DNA of 64,000 nt from Pantoea sp. Lij88. Lineage in GTDB: Bacteria > Pseudomonadota > Gammaproteobacteria > Enterobacterales > Enterobacteriaceae. The stretch is from contig NZ_CP118269.1 in assembly GCF_030062155.1 (NCBI RefSeq), positions 2,046,001 to 2,110,000 of the forward strand, given 5' to 3'. Made by a program: the position numbers and the translations under genes. The notes below the pieces were generated by a model, which did not search any database, was not told the DNA's origin, and saw only the letters and a list, made by a program, of their open reading frames with translations. Of this stretch, positions 43,464 to 52,702 are shown one piece after another (position 1 is the first letter of the stretch; every line of letters starts with the position of its first letter).

Positions 43464-43871
43464 TTAAGCGCTACGCTGACGTAACGCAAGTTGCACATTC
43501 GCCAGCAGCAGCAGCGCTACCACCAGCGTCGAAAGCGTCACGCCCAGCGGGATCACGGCGGCGGCATCACGGCTGTGAATAAACGCATTGACGATAGCGA
43601 TCACAATCGCCACCAGCCAGAGCCAGAAATGGCCCTTCTCCGCACTGTCGCTACCGCGAAACAGATAAACCAGCGCGATGAGTCGCGGCACAATCGCCAG
43701 TATCAGTCCCAGCGCAATCAGCCAGCTGGCGGCATCCGTCCAGAACTGCACAAAGGTCTGCATGTAGAGGATGTCGAACAGCCAGGCCGCCACAAAAAAG
43801 CCCAGCGGTACGGGCTCCAGCAAGGCGTACAGCGTCACGGCAAAGGCCGATCTTCCCAGGGTATTGCGCAT
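43464..43871 (-). CDS. Four-helix inner-membrane protein (DUF2231-like)
   Basis: This 135-residue protein has four hydrophobic segments. The start at 43871 follows GGAGAGAAAC; ATG 43883 lacks a ribosome site. Proteins of this kind are commonly encoded with soluble PQQ sugar dehydrogenases, as here (12-base gap). The role, anchor or electron carrier, is unknown; no haem-binding CXXCH is present. Confidence 0.75.
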   Translation of the reverse strand: MRNTLGRSAFAVTLYALLEPVPLGFFVAAWLFDILYMQTFVQFWTDAASWLIALGLILAIVPRLIALVYLFRGSDSAEKGHFWLWLVAIVIAIVNAFIHSRDAAAVIPLGVTLSTLVVALLLLANVQLALRQRSA

Positions 43872-44036
43872 GTTTCTCTCCATTTTTAACGTGAATGCGG
43901 ATTGGGTCAGACGTCGCGCTGCTCAGAGCAACCGACCCCGCGCCTGTAAAAGATTAGTAAATCTGAAGAGAAACAGAGGGTTTATTCGGAAGGAATTGCA
44001 GATCAGGCGGATGACGTCCCTGTCATCGCCGGTCAG

Positions 44037-45152
44037 TCAGGGCTTATCAGCGGGTAACGTCACCCAGTATCCTGGCTGGTAAGGCAGCGGCAGGAACTTC
44101 TCGTGGAACGTGCGGAAAGTGGCATCCGGATCCAGATCGGCAAAGAGATCGGGATGCAGCCATTTCGCCAGCGCCTGGATAGCCACAAACTGATACGGGC
44201 TGTCGTAGAACTGATGCCAGATGGCGTGAACGTTACCGTTGTGCGCGACCGGCAGGGTTTTAAAGGCATCACGCATCATTAGCGCTTTGAGACGTGCCGT
44301 GGCTTCGGTGACATTGGCACCCGGACCGACGCCGACCCATTTGCCCACGGTATTGTAGTTCTTCCAGTTCGCGCCGGTCACCACTACCACATCGGGCTGG
44401 CTGGCGATGATCTGCTCCGGGTTAAGGGTGCCGAAGGTGCCGGGGATCAGATCTTTCGCGATGTTACGACCGCCCGCGATCTCCACCATCTGACCAAAGT
44501 TCTCATTGCCGAACGACATACAACACTCGTCGCTGTAGCCGCCTGCGCGGTCAATCATCACTTTCGGGCGGTAGCCGGTAAAGTTCTTCAGACGCGAGGT
44601 CACAAGGTCAATCTGCTGCTGGCGGAAGGTGATGATCTCCTGAGCACGTTCCGGCTTGTTCACCAGTTCGCCCATGATGCGGATACTTTTCTCCGCGTTC
44701 ACCATCGGCGCTTCACGGAAATCGATAAACACCACCGGCACGCCGACCGCGTGCAGTTTTTCAATCAGCTTGCCTTCATCGGTGGCCGCTTTGGATTCCA
44801 GATTCATCAGCACCAGATCGGGCTTCAGCGTTAACGCCTGTTCGATGTTAAAAGTGCCATCTTTCGCGCCGCCAAACGTCGGTAATTTTTTGATCTCCGG
44901 ATAGCGTTTCTCATAAGCCTGATAACCATCCCAGTCCGCCTTATGCAGGTCATCGCGCCAGCCAATCACCCGTTTGAACGGGGCATCGGTATCAAACGCC
45001 GCCAGCAGATAGATCTGACGGCCCTCACCCAGGATGATGCGTTTTGCTTCCTGCGGCACCTCAACCTGACGGCCTGCAACATCGGTAATCATTTTGGCCG
45101 AAGCCGTCCCTGCCAGCGTTAGCAGCCCCAGCGCTAAAAACCATTTTTTCAT
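44037..45152 (-). CDS. Iron-siderophore-type ABC binding protein (FecB/FepB fold)
   Basis: This 371-residue type III periplasmic protein has a signal peptide (1-19, ending TASA). VTDVAGR-like ITDVAGRQVEVPQEAKRII opens the fold, and LNPEQIIASQPDVVVVTG is the second-lobe motif. Start 45152 places the signal at residue 1. A Fur-box-like sequence lies 20 bases upstream, so it is probably iron-repressed. No permease or ATPase gene is adjacent; it must share transporter subunits coded elsewhere or be a receptor with another partner. Confidence 0.85.
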   Translation of the reverse strand: MKKWFLALGLLTLAGTASAKMITDVAGRQVEVPQEAKRIILGEGRQIYLLAAFDTDAPFKRVIGWRDDLHKADWDGYQAYEKRYPEIKKLPTFGGAKDGTFNIEQALTLKPDLVLMNLESKAATDEGKLIEKLHAVGVPVVFIDFREAPMVNAEKSIRIMGELVNKPERAQEIITFRQQQIDLVTSRLKNFTGYRPKVMIDRAGGYSDECCMSFGNENFGQMVEIAGGRNIAKDLIPGTFGTLNPEQIIASQPDVVVVTGANWKNYNTVGKWVGVGPGANVTEATARLKALMMRDAFKTLPVAHNGNVHAIWHQFYDSPYQFVAIQALAKWLHPDLFADLDPDATFRTFHEKFLPLPYQPGYWVTLPADKP

Positions 45153-45171
45153 TGTAAAAGCCCGCACAAAT

Positions 45172-45190
45172 GATAATGAGAATTATTAAT
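45172..45190. promoter_or_regulatory. Fur box
   Basis: GATAATGAGAATTATTAAT closely follows the Fur consensus GATAATGATAATCATTATC and lies directly upstream of the iron-type binding protein start (45152). Confidence 0.75.
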
Positions 45191-45340
45191 GTAAAGCGGC
45201 GTTACTATCACCTAAAAGTGCGGTCAGGGGAAGTCCCGGGTAAGGGTTTTTTGCGGCGGAGATTAAAAGGCAGACTGCGTCGCCACCCCTCTCCGGCGCG
45301 GGCGCAGCAGAGCTGAACAGTAGCGGACGAGGAGAGACAA

Positions 45341-45366
45341 TAAAAAAGGCCGGTCAGACCGGCCCT
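45341..45366 (-). terminator. Terminator of the RpiB-like gene
   Basis: Leftward, GGCCGG-TCTGA-CCGGCC is followed by TTTTTTA, 16 bases after the stop codon. Confidence 0.8.
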
Positions 45367-45381
45367 GTCAAATCGGAAGAC

Positions 45382-46020
45382 TTAGTGAGTCAGCTGACGC
45401 ACAAAGGCAACGATCTCCTGGTTTTTGCCCTGTTCAAACAGGCACTGCTGGAAACGCGGGCCACTCACGGCGGTGCGTACCAGTTCAGGATCGATAGCGC
45501 GCAGGGTATCGAGGTAGTTCTCTTTGATCACCGCTGCCTTCACCTGATTCAGCAGACCGGCATTGCGCACCTGCGGTTCTTTACGTTCTGGCGGATAACC
45601 ATTGCCCTTCTCGCCGGTGAACGCTTTTTCAAAGATAAAGCGCAGGTTGAGTTCAGCGCCCCAGCCAAACCCTTTGGCGAATGGCAGGGATAAGGCATTG
45701 CCGTTGTTGATCTGCGCGAACAGGTAAGCATCGGCCGGATCGATACAGTAACCGCAGACTACGCCCGGATGGATGTTCAGCGACATCAGCGCGCCCTGCC
45801 CGGTGCCGCAGCCCGCGACCACGAAATCCACCGCCTGGCTGTTGAGCAGCACGCTGGCCTGGATGCCGAGGTGAATGTAGGTCAGATGGTGATCCTGCTC
45901 ATCGCTCATGCCAACGTTGAAGACCTGATGGCCCAGCGGCTGCGCGACGCCTTCCAGTTCTTTCAGCACGGTAACGTTTTTTGCGGCCTGGCTGTTTTCC
46001 ATCATTAACGCGATTTTCAT
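45382..46020 (-). CDS. RpiB/LacA/LacB-family sugar-phosphate isomerase
   Basis: At 212 residues, it is longer than E. coli RpiB (149) because of a C-terminal extension. The active-site Cys71 lies in VAGCGTGQGALM, and the His/Asn elements (HPGVVCGYC, NNGNALSLP) are present. It likely interconverts ketose and aldose phosphates. A divergent KdgF-like cupin gene adjoins it, so it may belong to breakdown of uronate-derived sugars, where such RpiB-like enzymes are common (inference). Confidence 0.8.
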   Translation of the reverse strand: MKIALMMENSQAAKNVTVLKELEGVAQPLGHQVFNVGMSDEQDHHLTYIHLGIQASVLLNSQAVDFVVAGCGTGQGALMSLNIHPGVVCGYCIDPADAYLFAQINNGNALSLPFAKGFGWGAELNLRFIFEKAFTGEKGNGYPPERKEPQVRNAGLLNQVKAAVIKENYLDTLRAIDPELVRTAVSGPRFQQCLFEQGKNQEIVAFVRQLTH

Positions 46021-46159
46021 GATCTACCCTCACAAAATAAATGAAACACCGTTTCATTTTAGAGAAAAACCACTAAAGTGCATGGACTAATTCACCCTGG
46101 TGCTGTGAGAGACATCACAAAATGGCCACTGCAGCGCCCGCTACCGCGTGAGGATTACG

Positions 46160-46492
46160 ATGTTTATCTACCATAAAGAGCGACCATCCGAAGATCTGGG
46201 TAACGGTGTTACCCGCCGCGTGCTGGCACATGGCGGCACGATGATGGCGGTTGAAGTGAGTTTCGAAAAAGGGGCTGTTGGCCCGCTGCATCATCATCCT
46301 CATGAGCAACTGACCTATGTGCTGAGCGGACGCTTTGCCTTCACCATCGATGGTGAGACGCGGGACGTGGGCGCCGGGGATACACTCTACAAAGCGCCAG
46401 AGGTGGTTCATGGCTGTGTCTGTCTTGAGGCAGGCGTGCTGCTTGATACCTTTACGCCACAGCGGGAAGATTTTCTGACTGCTAAATCCTGA
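46160..46492 (+). CDS. Cupin-domain protein, KdgF-like
   Basis: This 110-residue single-domain cupin has the motif-1 metal ligands HHHPHEQLTYVLSGRF and motif-2 DTLYKAPEVVHG. The N-terminal half (YHKERPSEDLGNGVTRRVLAHG) resembles KdgF, the enzyme that linearises 4,5-unsaturated uronates in pectin and alginate catabolism. Start 46160 follows GAGGA; GTG 46148 is unlikely. Other cupin functions cannot be ruled out. Confidence 0.72.
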   Translation: MFIYHKERPSEDLGNGVTRRVLAHGGTMMAVEVSFEKGAVGPLHHHPHEQLTYVLSGRFAFTIDGETRDVGAGDTLYKAPEVVHGCVCLEAGVLLDTFTPQREDFLTAKS

Positions 46493-46767
46493 TCATAAAA
46501 AGTGCAGGCGACTCAGCGGGCCGCCGGTTTAACTGCCGCACCGCTGAGATCTTTTCCCTTCCCATGAATTTGACTTTAAACCCGTACAATTTTCCTGAAA
46601 TCCCTGTACCGGCTAACTGGATGATTAGCCAGTGTTTCCTCCGGAGCCGCGCTACGCTTAGCCTCACCTAAAAAATCAATCAGGTCCATTTCTGTACAAA
46701 ACCCGGATCGTTGTATAAGTTTAATAGCAACACCAGTGCGTTTTTTAACCCGAACAAGGATAATAAT

Positions 46768-47007
46768 ATGCCAATGCAAAACACCCTCACCTTGCCGCTG
46801 AACCACAACGTTCCGGTTAAAAATGAGTTCCGTTCATCCTTTGCGGCGTCTGAGCAGGATAAACTCAATTTTCTGATCGAAGAGTTAATGGAAGCGGGTA
46901 AGGAAAAAAGCTGCATGGAACTGCTGCGTCATCTGGCCTCTGCGGACAGTGCAGAAGAAGAAGCCTGCTGCCGTGAACTGCTGACCTTACTCATGGCCCA
47001 AAAATGA
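46768..47007 (+). CDS. AriR/YmgA/YcgZ-family small connector protein
   Basis: The C-terminal helical half (DKLNFLIEELMEAGKEKSCM, then AEEEACCRELLTLL) of this 79-residue acidic protein resembles the two-component connector family of E. coli YcgZ/YmgA/AriR. Those act through the RcsB pathway and in biofilm and acid resistance. The start is supported by AAGGA 8 bases upstream. The RcsC/RcsB link is family knowledge, not seen here. Confidence 0.6.
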   Translation: MPMQNTLTLPLNHNVPVKNEFRSSFAASEQDKLNFLIEELMEAGKEKSCMELLRHLASADSAEEEACCRELLTLLMAQK

Positions 47008-47303
47008 AGCCTCTGCCCGGCTGTTCAGCGCAGATTCACGTCCTCCTTTTTGCCTCGCTGATATCGTAGAACCGCCTGACCGCATCTCCCGTTCAGGCGC
47101 GTCAACTCGTCCGTAGGGTCTCCAGCAACAGCCACCTGTTTTGATCAGTGCATGACTCCCCACCGCCGCGAACGCGATGATGCGCATAACCATTAGTCTT
47201 AACTTCTTCCCGACCTCACGCCTGTGATTGCTTCTCTCTCACCTCTTTTGTTAGCCTGAATTGTTCCCGACTCATTATCAGGCCCCTCAGGAGTGACATA
47301 ACC

Positions 47304-47792
47304 ATGACCTCTTCCCATGCCATGCTGCATTTGCTGTGTGGAAAAATTGCTTCCGGGAAATCCACACTGGCCGCAGATCTGGGTGCTGCGCCCGGCTGCG
47401 TAGTGATCAGCGAAGATCAGTGGCTGGCCGCGCTCTATCAGGACGAGATGCAGTCGGTGGCCGATTACGTGCGCGTGGCGGCAAAACTCAGAAAGGCGAT
47501 GACGCCCCATCTGGTGGCGTTGCTAAACGCAGGCGTGTCGGTGGTGCTCGATTTTCCGGCCAACACACGGGCGAATCGTGACTGGATGCGCTCGGTGATT
47601 CAGGCATCCTCTGCCGGCCATCAACTGCATTATCTGGACGTGACCGACGCGCTGTGTAAATCGCGGCTGCACGCCCGTAATCAGGGCGGCGAACACGCCT
47701 TTGCCGCCACGGATGAGCAGTTCGCGCTGATCACCCGCTATTTTGAACCGCCGCAGGAGGAGGAAGGCTTTAACCTGGTACGTCACGGTTAA
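47304..47792 (+). CDS. Small P-loop kinase/ATPase (zeta-like)
   Basis: This 162-residue protein has Walker A GKIASGKST (13-21), an EDQWLA block, and VVLDFPANTRANRDWM as a Walker-B-like element followed by an Arg-rich lid. It belongs to the broad AAA_33/zeta kinase group that phosphorylates small molecules. A related but different protein is encoded at 55499-56122. The substrate is unknown; it is a single gene after a 296-base gap without features. Confidence 0.72.
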   Translation: MTSSHAMLHLLCGKIASGKSTLAADLGAAPGCVVISEDQWLAALYQDEMQSVADYVRVAAKLRKAMTPHLVALLNAGVSVVLDFPANTRANRDWMRSVIQASSAGHQLHYLDVTDALCKSRLHARNQGGEHAFAATDEQFALITRYFEPPQEEEGFNLVRHG

Positions 47793-47805
47793 GCCTTCTG
47801 ACATG

Positions 47806-48699
47806 TTAAGCGAGTTCGAGTGCCGCGAGCACGTCAGCAATCTGCTGGCCATCTGCATCAGATAGCGGCAACAGCGGATGCGGTAGGCAGTCGCGCTCGG
47901 TCAGCCCCAGAAGACCCGCCGCCGCACTGATCACCCGGAAACTGCCGCCATGCTGGCGGAACAGCGCCCACAACGGCTGCAGCCGATCGGACTGCGCCCT
48001 GACGCTTGCATGATCGCCTGCGGCTGCCGCGTCGGTCATCGCTTTTGCGACGCGCGGAAACAGCCCGCCGCACACCGAATACCAGCTATCACAGCCCGCA
48101 ATCAACGCATTAGCGGCAGAGGCATCCCCGCTGATGCCAATCGACACGGAAGCAGGCAGCGCACCGCGCAGCTGAGCCAGGCGATCGTTCGCCGCAGATT
48201 GCTCCGCCGGTGCACCCGGAATTTTCACTGAGCCGACACCGGGCAGTGCGGCGATCCGGCCCAGCAGCGCATCGGAAAAGGTAAAATGGGTGGTGCCCGG
48301 ATTGTCATAGATGCAGATCGGCACCGAGGCGTGGCGCGTTACGGTCTCAAACAGCGTAAACACCTCATCTTCTTTCAACGCCTGATAACCCAGCGGCGGC
48401 AGCAGTAACGCGGCGGCGCCCGCCTGCTGCGCATCCTCCGCCAGCGTCAGCACCTCATCGGTACTCACCGCGCCGATGCAGATCATCACCGGAATCGAAT
48501 CTGCCTGTTCAACTGCCAGTCCGGCAATGCGCCTGCGCTGTGAACGGGTCAGGTAGGCGTAGCTGCCGGTAGAGCCCAGCACGCCCAGGGAATCGACTTT
48601 TGCCTCAGTCAGCCTGCGCAGCAGCCGCAGAAAAGCCGCTTCATCGGGCTTACCATGAGCAAAGGGGGTAAGGGGAAAGGCACTGAGTCCGCTGAACAT
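47806..48699 (-). CDS. DapA/NanA-family class I aldolase
   Basis: This 297-residue TIM barrel is of the dihydrodipicolinate-synthase family: catalytic Lys159 (GVGSVKIPG), Tyr131 (ICIYDNPGTT) and the GSTGSYAYL phosphate loop (42-50). The usual GTTGE loop is changed to GSTGS, so it is unlikely to be the housekeeping DapA; a sugar-acid or hydroxyproline-type aldolase is possible. Start 48699 follows GGAG; the longer frame runs into the next promoter. Confidence 0.82.
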   Translation of the reverse strand: MFSGLSAFPLTPFAHGKPDEAAFLRLLRRLTEAKVDSLGVLGSTGSYAYLTRSQRRRIAGLAVEQADSIPVMICIGAVSTDEVLTLAEDAQQAGAAALLLPPLGYQALKEDEVFTLFETVTRHASVPICIYDNPGTTHFTFSDALLGRIAALPGVGSVKIPGAPAEQSAANDRLAQLRGALPASVSIGISGDASAANALIAGCDSWYSVCGGLFPRVAKAMTDAAAAGDHASVRAQSDRLQPLWALFRQHGGSFRVISAAAGLLGLTERDCLPHPLLPLSDADGQQIADVLAALELA

Positions 48700-48839
48700 A
48701 TCGTCTGCTCCTACGTAAACGTGAACGGGCTGGATATAGCCCATACAGCCATATTTCGTTACCGGCCGAAGCATCGGTTCGCCCCGCCCGCTATTCTGGC
48801 GCTATCAACCCTTTTACTTTCAAACCAGGGATAATAGCG

Positions 48840-49154
48840 ATGATTGCCGTACTGTTTGAAGCCGAGGCCCGCCCGGAACACCAGATGCGTTACCTGCAAC
48901 TGGCTGCCGACCTTAAACCGCTGCTGATGCAAAACAGCGGATTTATCTCTCTTGAGCGTTTCCAGAGCCTGACCGATGAGAAAAAAATCCTCTCGCTCTC
49001 CTGGTGGCGCGATGAAGAGTCGGTGCTGGCCTGGAAGCGCAACCTGTGCCACCAGGCCGCGCAAAAGGAAGGCCGTGAAACCCTTTTTGCCGGGTATCGA
49101 CTGCGCATCGTCTCGCTGGTCAGAGAATATGCCTCACAACAGGGAATAAATTAA
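48840..49154 (+). CDS. Antibiotic-biosynthesis-monooxygenase (ABM) domain protein
   Basis: This 104-residue ferredoxin-like fold has the ABM pattern GFISLERFQSLTDEKKILSLSWWRDEES and WKRNLCHQAAQKEGR with a conserved His. It is the first gene of a tight operon: the next gene starts 2 bases after its stop, and a regulator follows. The substrate is unknown; relatives include quinol and haem-modifying enzymes. Confidence 0.8.
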   Translation: MIAVLFEAEARPEHQMRYLQLAADLKPLLMQNSGFISLERFQSLTDEKKILSLSWWRDEESVLAWKRNLCHQAAQKEGRETLFAGYRLRIVSLVREYASQQGIN

Positions 49155-49155
49155 C

Positions 49156-49539
49156 ATGTTCGATATTCATGTGATCCTGCAAAATAGTCCAGGCACCCTT
49201 TCCCGACTTACCACATTGCTGGGCCGTCATGGCATCGGACTGGAAGGCGGCGGCCTGTTCTCTTCTGGTGAGCAGAGCCACGCCCATTTTCTGGTTGCCG
49301 AAGGCGAACGGGCGCGAGCAGTTCTGGAAGCGGAAGGGATCGCCGTTGAGGCACTCAACATTCCGTTGATTCGCAGGCTACCGCAGCAGCGTCCCGGCGA
49401 GCTGGGGGAGATTACGGCCCGCCTGGCCGATGCCGGGATCAACATTCTGGTGCAATACAGCGATCACGCTAACCAGCTGATCCTGATCACCGATAACAAT
49501 CAATCAGCCGCCGGGCTGACCACTGAATGGATACCGTAA
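49156..49539 (+). CDS. Tandem ACT-domain protein
   Basis: This 127-residue protein has two consecutive ACT folds: residues ~1-65 (IHVILQNSPGTLSRLTTLLG) and ~70-127 (RPGELGEITARLADAGINIL). ACT domains bind amino acids. A stand-alone tandem ACT protein is usually a sensor or a partner of another enzyme. It is the second gene of the ABM-ACT-ArsR unit, so it may report an amino acid to the regulator (inference). Confidence 0.75.
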   Translation: MFDIHVILQNSPGTLSRLTTLLGRHGIGLEGGGLFSSGEQSHAHFLVAEGERARAVLEAEGIAVEALNIPLIRRLPQQRPGELGEITARLADAGINILVQYSDHANQLILITDNNQSAAGLTTEWIP

Positions 49540-49543
49540 TCTG

Positions 49544-50254
49544 ATGACAGGGCCGCAACCGCAACACGTACCAGACGACAGTGATGCGCTTGAGCACGCG
49601 ATTGTGGGCGTCGCCGCCGCATTGGCCGATTCGTCACGGGTCAGGATGCTGTCAGCGCTGATGGATGGACGCGCCTGGACCGCCACGGAGCTCTGTGCTG
49701 TAACCGACGTGGCGCCCTCCACCGCCAGCGCGCATTTGAACCGGTTGATTAACAGCGGTCTGATCGTCTGTGTGGCGCAGGGGCGTCATCGCTATTACCG
49801 GCTGACCGGCAGTGATATCGCGGCGCTGATTGAAAACATGATGGGCGTATCGTGGCGACGGATCGCCGCGCCGGAGAGCAGCACGCCGACAGCGCTTCGC
49901 ACCGCCCGCACCTGCTACGACCATCTGGCAGGTGAAGTCGCAGTGCAGATCTACGCTGTTATGGCGCAACAGGCGTGGATCACGCCGGAGGGTAGCGCGG
50001 TCACCCTTTACGGACGGCAGCAGTTTGCGGCGTTGCGGATTGATCTCTCGCAGCCTGGTCGCCGCAAGGCGTGCTGCGGCTGTCTCGACTGGAGTGAGCG
50101 CCGCTTCCATCTCGGCGGCTACGCGGGAGCAGCGCTGCTGACCGCCTTTGATGCACAGGGCTGGCTCACCCGCCAGCCCGGCTATCGTGAGGTCGCATTT
50201 ACCGAAGCGGGTGTCCGGCATTTACGTGAGGTTTTCGATATTACCCTTCGCTGA
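49544..50254 (+). CDS. ArsR-family regulator with C-terminal extension
   Basis: Residues 20-100 of this 236-residue protein form an ArsR winged HTH (ALADSSRVRMLSALMDGRAW, VTDVAPSTASAHLNRLINSG). The C-terminal half contains ARTCYDHLAGEVAVQI and KACCGCLDWSERRFHLGGYAG, a Cys/His-bearing block found in a subset of larger ArsR proteins. It lies 4 bases after the ACT gene. It probably regulates the operon; the ligand is unknown and the CCGC cluster might bind metal. Confidence 0.82.
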   Translation: MTGPQPQHVPDDSDALEHAIVGVAAALADSSRVRMLSALMDGRAWTATELCAVTDVAPSTASAHLNRLINSGLIVCVAQGRHRYYRLTGSDIAALIENMMGVSWRRIAAPESSTPTALRTARTCYDHLAGEVAVQIYAVMAQQAWITPEGSAVTLYGRQQFAALRIDLSQPGRRKACCGCLDWSERRFHLGGYAGAALLTAFDAQGWLTRQPGYREVAFTEAGVRHLREVFDITLR

Positions 50255-50578
50255 CACAGCACGTCTGCGTTCCTGACCCTTTGCCGCCCCCGCTCTGCAC
50301 GGGTGGCCTAAAACCGGCCGGGATCCCGCTGTCAGCTCGTAACACGCGTATGAATTCTGTCACATTTCCGCAAACTCGTCTCAGACCCGATAACACGCGG
50401 CAAAAAAACGCAACACCCAGTAATCGATTGAATCAAAACGCTTTTAAATGGTAACGCGCGGCAATCATGCGGAGAGCACATCAATTCATGCCCTTTTTGC
50501 ACTTATTTCGCGCCGGGCGCTGATCCACTCTTCAGTAACAGGCGCGGCAAAAAGCGTCAAACCTTACTGGAGTTACTG
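50255..50578. other. Promoter gap before the citrate-type MFS gene
   Basis: No gene is visible in these 324 bases. The part nearest the MFS start is A/T-richer and probably holds its promoter; GTGGCC and CGGCCGG form an imperfect inverted repeat near 50303-50320. Confidence 0.4.
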
Positions 50579-51883
50579 ATGCAGACGACCTCACCCATGA
50601 CTCACCGCGCCAGGATCGGCGCAATATTCCGTGTGACCTCGGGCAATTTCCTCGAACAGTTTGATTTCTTCCTGTTCGGTTTTTATGCCACCTATATTGC
50701 CCATACCTTCTTCCCGGCCAGCAGTGAGTTTGCCTCACTGATGATGACCTTTGCCGTGTTTGGCGCAGGGTTCCTGATGCGCCCAATCGGTGCCGTGGTG
50801 CTGGGCGCGTACATCGATAAGGTTGGCCGTCGTAAGGGGCTGATCGTTACGCTCTCTATCATGGCGGCGGGCACCTTTATGATCGTGCTGATCCCCTCCT
50901 ATCAGAGCATTGGCCTGTGGGCTCCAATGCTGGTGCTGATTGGCCGACTGCTGCAGGGCTTCTCCGCCGGTGCGGAACTGGGCGGTGTGTCGGTCTATCT
51001 GGCAGAAATTGCTACGCCGGGCCGCAAGGGCTTCTACACCAGCTGGCAGTCGGGTTCTCAGCAGGTCGCCATTATGGTCGCGGCGGCGATGGGCTTTATC
51101 CTCAACGCCGTACTGGAAGAGAGTGCCATCCGTGAATGGGGCTGGCGTATTCCGTTCCTGTTTGGCTGCCTGATTGTGCCGTTTATCTTCGTGCTGCGTC
51201 GTAAGCTGGAAGAGACACAGGAATTCAACAATCGTCGCAGCCATCCTGATGTGAAACAGGTGTTCCGCATCCTGCTCAATAACTGGCAGGTCGTGATTGC
51301 CGGGATGCTGATGGTGGCGATGACCACCACGGCGTTTTACCTGATCACCGTTTATGCGCCGACCTTTGGCAAGAAAGTCCTGCTGCTGAGCGCCTCTGAC
51401 AGCCTGCTGGTGACGCTGCTGGTGGCGGTTTCGAACTTTATCTGGCTGCCGATTGGCGGCGCCATCTCCGACCGCTTTGGCCGTAAGCCGGTGCTGGTCG
51501 CTATGACCCTGCTGGCAATCGTCACCACCTATCCGGCGCTGAGCATGCTGGCGGCCGCTCCGGGCTTCTCAATGATGCTGGGCGTGCTGCTGTGGCTGTC
51601 GATGATTTACGGTCTTTATAACGGCGCGATGATCCCGGCGCTGACCGAAATCATGCCTGCGGAAGTGCGTGTGGCGGGCTTCTCACTGGCCTACAGCCTG
51701 GCAACTGCGCTGTTCGGTGGCTTTACCCCGGTGATGTCAACCGGCCTGATTGAGATGACCGGCGATAAAGCCTCGCCAGGCTACTGGATGAGTTTTGCGG
51801 CTGTATGTGCCCTGGGCGCCACGCTTTATCTCTATCGCCGTACCCGCAGTGCCGTGTCGCCTGCCCATGAAACTGTTAGCTGA
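50579..51883 (+). CDS. MFS citrate/tricarballylate-type proton symporter
   Basis: At 434 residues with 12 membrane helices, it is typical of the metabolite:H+ symporter group (CitA/TcuC/KgtP): [20 protein letters not shown] at helix 1, [13 protein letters not shown] in loop 2-3, [15 protein letters not shown] in helix 4 and [10 protein letters not shown] in loop 8-9. A tricarboxylate or related acid is the likely substrate. ACTGGAGTTACTG precedes the ATG. The next gene codes for a periplasmic binding protein. Confidence 0.85.
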   Translation: MQTTSPMTHRARIGAIFRVTSGNFLEQFDFFLFGFYATYIAHTFFPASSEFASLMMTFAVFGAGFLMRPIGAVVLGAYIDKVGRRKGLIVTLSIMAAGTFMIVLIPSYQSIGLWAPMLVLIGRLLQGFSAGAELGGVSVYLAEIATPGRKGFYTSWQSGSQQVAIMVAAAMGFILNAVLEESAIREWGWRIPFLFGCLIVPFIFVLRRKLEETQEFNNRRSHPDVKQVFRILLNNWQVVIAGMLMVAMTTTAFYLITVYAPTFGKKVLLLSASDSLLVTLLVAVSNFIWLPIGGAISDRFGRKPVLVAMTLLAIVTTYPALSMLAAAPGFSMMLGVLLWLSMIYGLYNGAMIPALTEIMPAEVRVAGFSLAYSLATALFGGFTPVMSTGLIEMTGDKASPGYWMSFAAVCALGATLYLYRRTRSAVSPAHETVS

Positions 51884-51892
51884 GGAATGAAG

Positions 51893-52702
51893 ATGAAACT
51901 GAAAAAGATGTCGCTGTACGCTGCCCTGCTGTTCAGCGTGGCAGGCAGCGCCACGGCGCAGGCAAAAGAACTGACGGTAATGATCTCCGGCGGGTTTAAA
52001 GCGGCATGGGATACGCTGTCGCCGCAGTTTGCAAAACAGGAAGGCATCACCATCAACACCGTTGCCGGCCCGTCCATGGGCAAGACGCCCCAGGCGATTC
52101 CGGCCCGACTGGCGCGCGGTGAACCGGCCGATGTGGTGATTATGGTCGGTGACGCGTTAAGCGATCTGCAAAAAAAGGGCGAGACGCTGCCGGGTTCGCG
52201 GGTTGAACTGGCGGACTCCCGCATCGGCGCTGTTATTAAAAAAGGGGCCACGCCGGTTAAAATCGGCAGCGAAAGCGAGCTGCGTGCCGCCCTGCTGAAC
52301 GCCCCTTCCATCGCCTACTCCGACAGCGCCAGCGGCAAATATGTCAGCAGCCAGCTGTTCAGCCGACTGGGCATTGAGGACCAGGTGAAGGCGAAGGCGG
52401 TGAAAGTTGAACGCATCCCGGTGGCTTCAGAAGTCGCGGCCGGTAAGTACGCTATCGGCTTTCAGCAGGTCAGTGAGCTGCTGCCGGTGTCCGGCGTAAC
52501 GTTTATTGGCGAACTTCCGGACAAGCTGCAATACACCACCCGCTTTGCCGGTGCCGTGGTGCGCAAATCCGCGCAGCCGGACGAGGCAGCGAAGCTGCTG
52601 CACTGGCTCGCCTCGCCAGCGGCGCAGCAGGCGGTGCACGCCAGCGGACTGCACACCGTGCAGGCGTCAAAGCCGGTTAAAGCTGCTGATACTGTTCAAT
52701 AA
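51893..52702 (+). CDS. Periplasmic binding protein, ModA-like
   Basis: This 269-residue protein has a signal peptide (about 1-25) and the ModA-type fold (LTVMISGGFKAAWDTLSPQF, GEPADVVIMVGDALSDL, SDSASGKYVSSQLFSRLGI). Start 51893 gives good spacing from AGGA; ATG 51887 would touch it. It is 9 bases downstream of an MFS symporter gene, with no ABC subunits, so it is more likely a periplasmic capture or sensing protein than a molybdate importer component. Its end overlaps the convergent LysR gene by 26 bases. Confidence 0.8.
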   Translation: MKLKKMSLYAALLFSVAGSATAQAKELTVMISGGFKAAWDTLSPQFAKQEGITINTVAGPSMGKTPQAIPARLARGEPADVVIMVGDALSDLQKKGETLPGSRVELADSRIGAVIKKGATPVKIGSESELRAALLNAPSIAYSDSASGKYVSSQLFSRLGIEDQVKAKAVKVERIPVASEVAAGKYAIGFQQVSELLPVSGVTFIGELPDKLQYTTRFAGAVVRKSAQPDEAAKLLHWLASPAAQQAVHASGLHTVQASKPVKAADTVQ

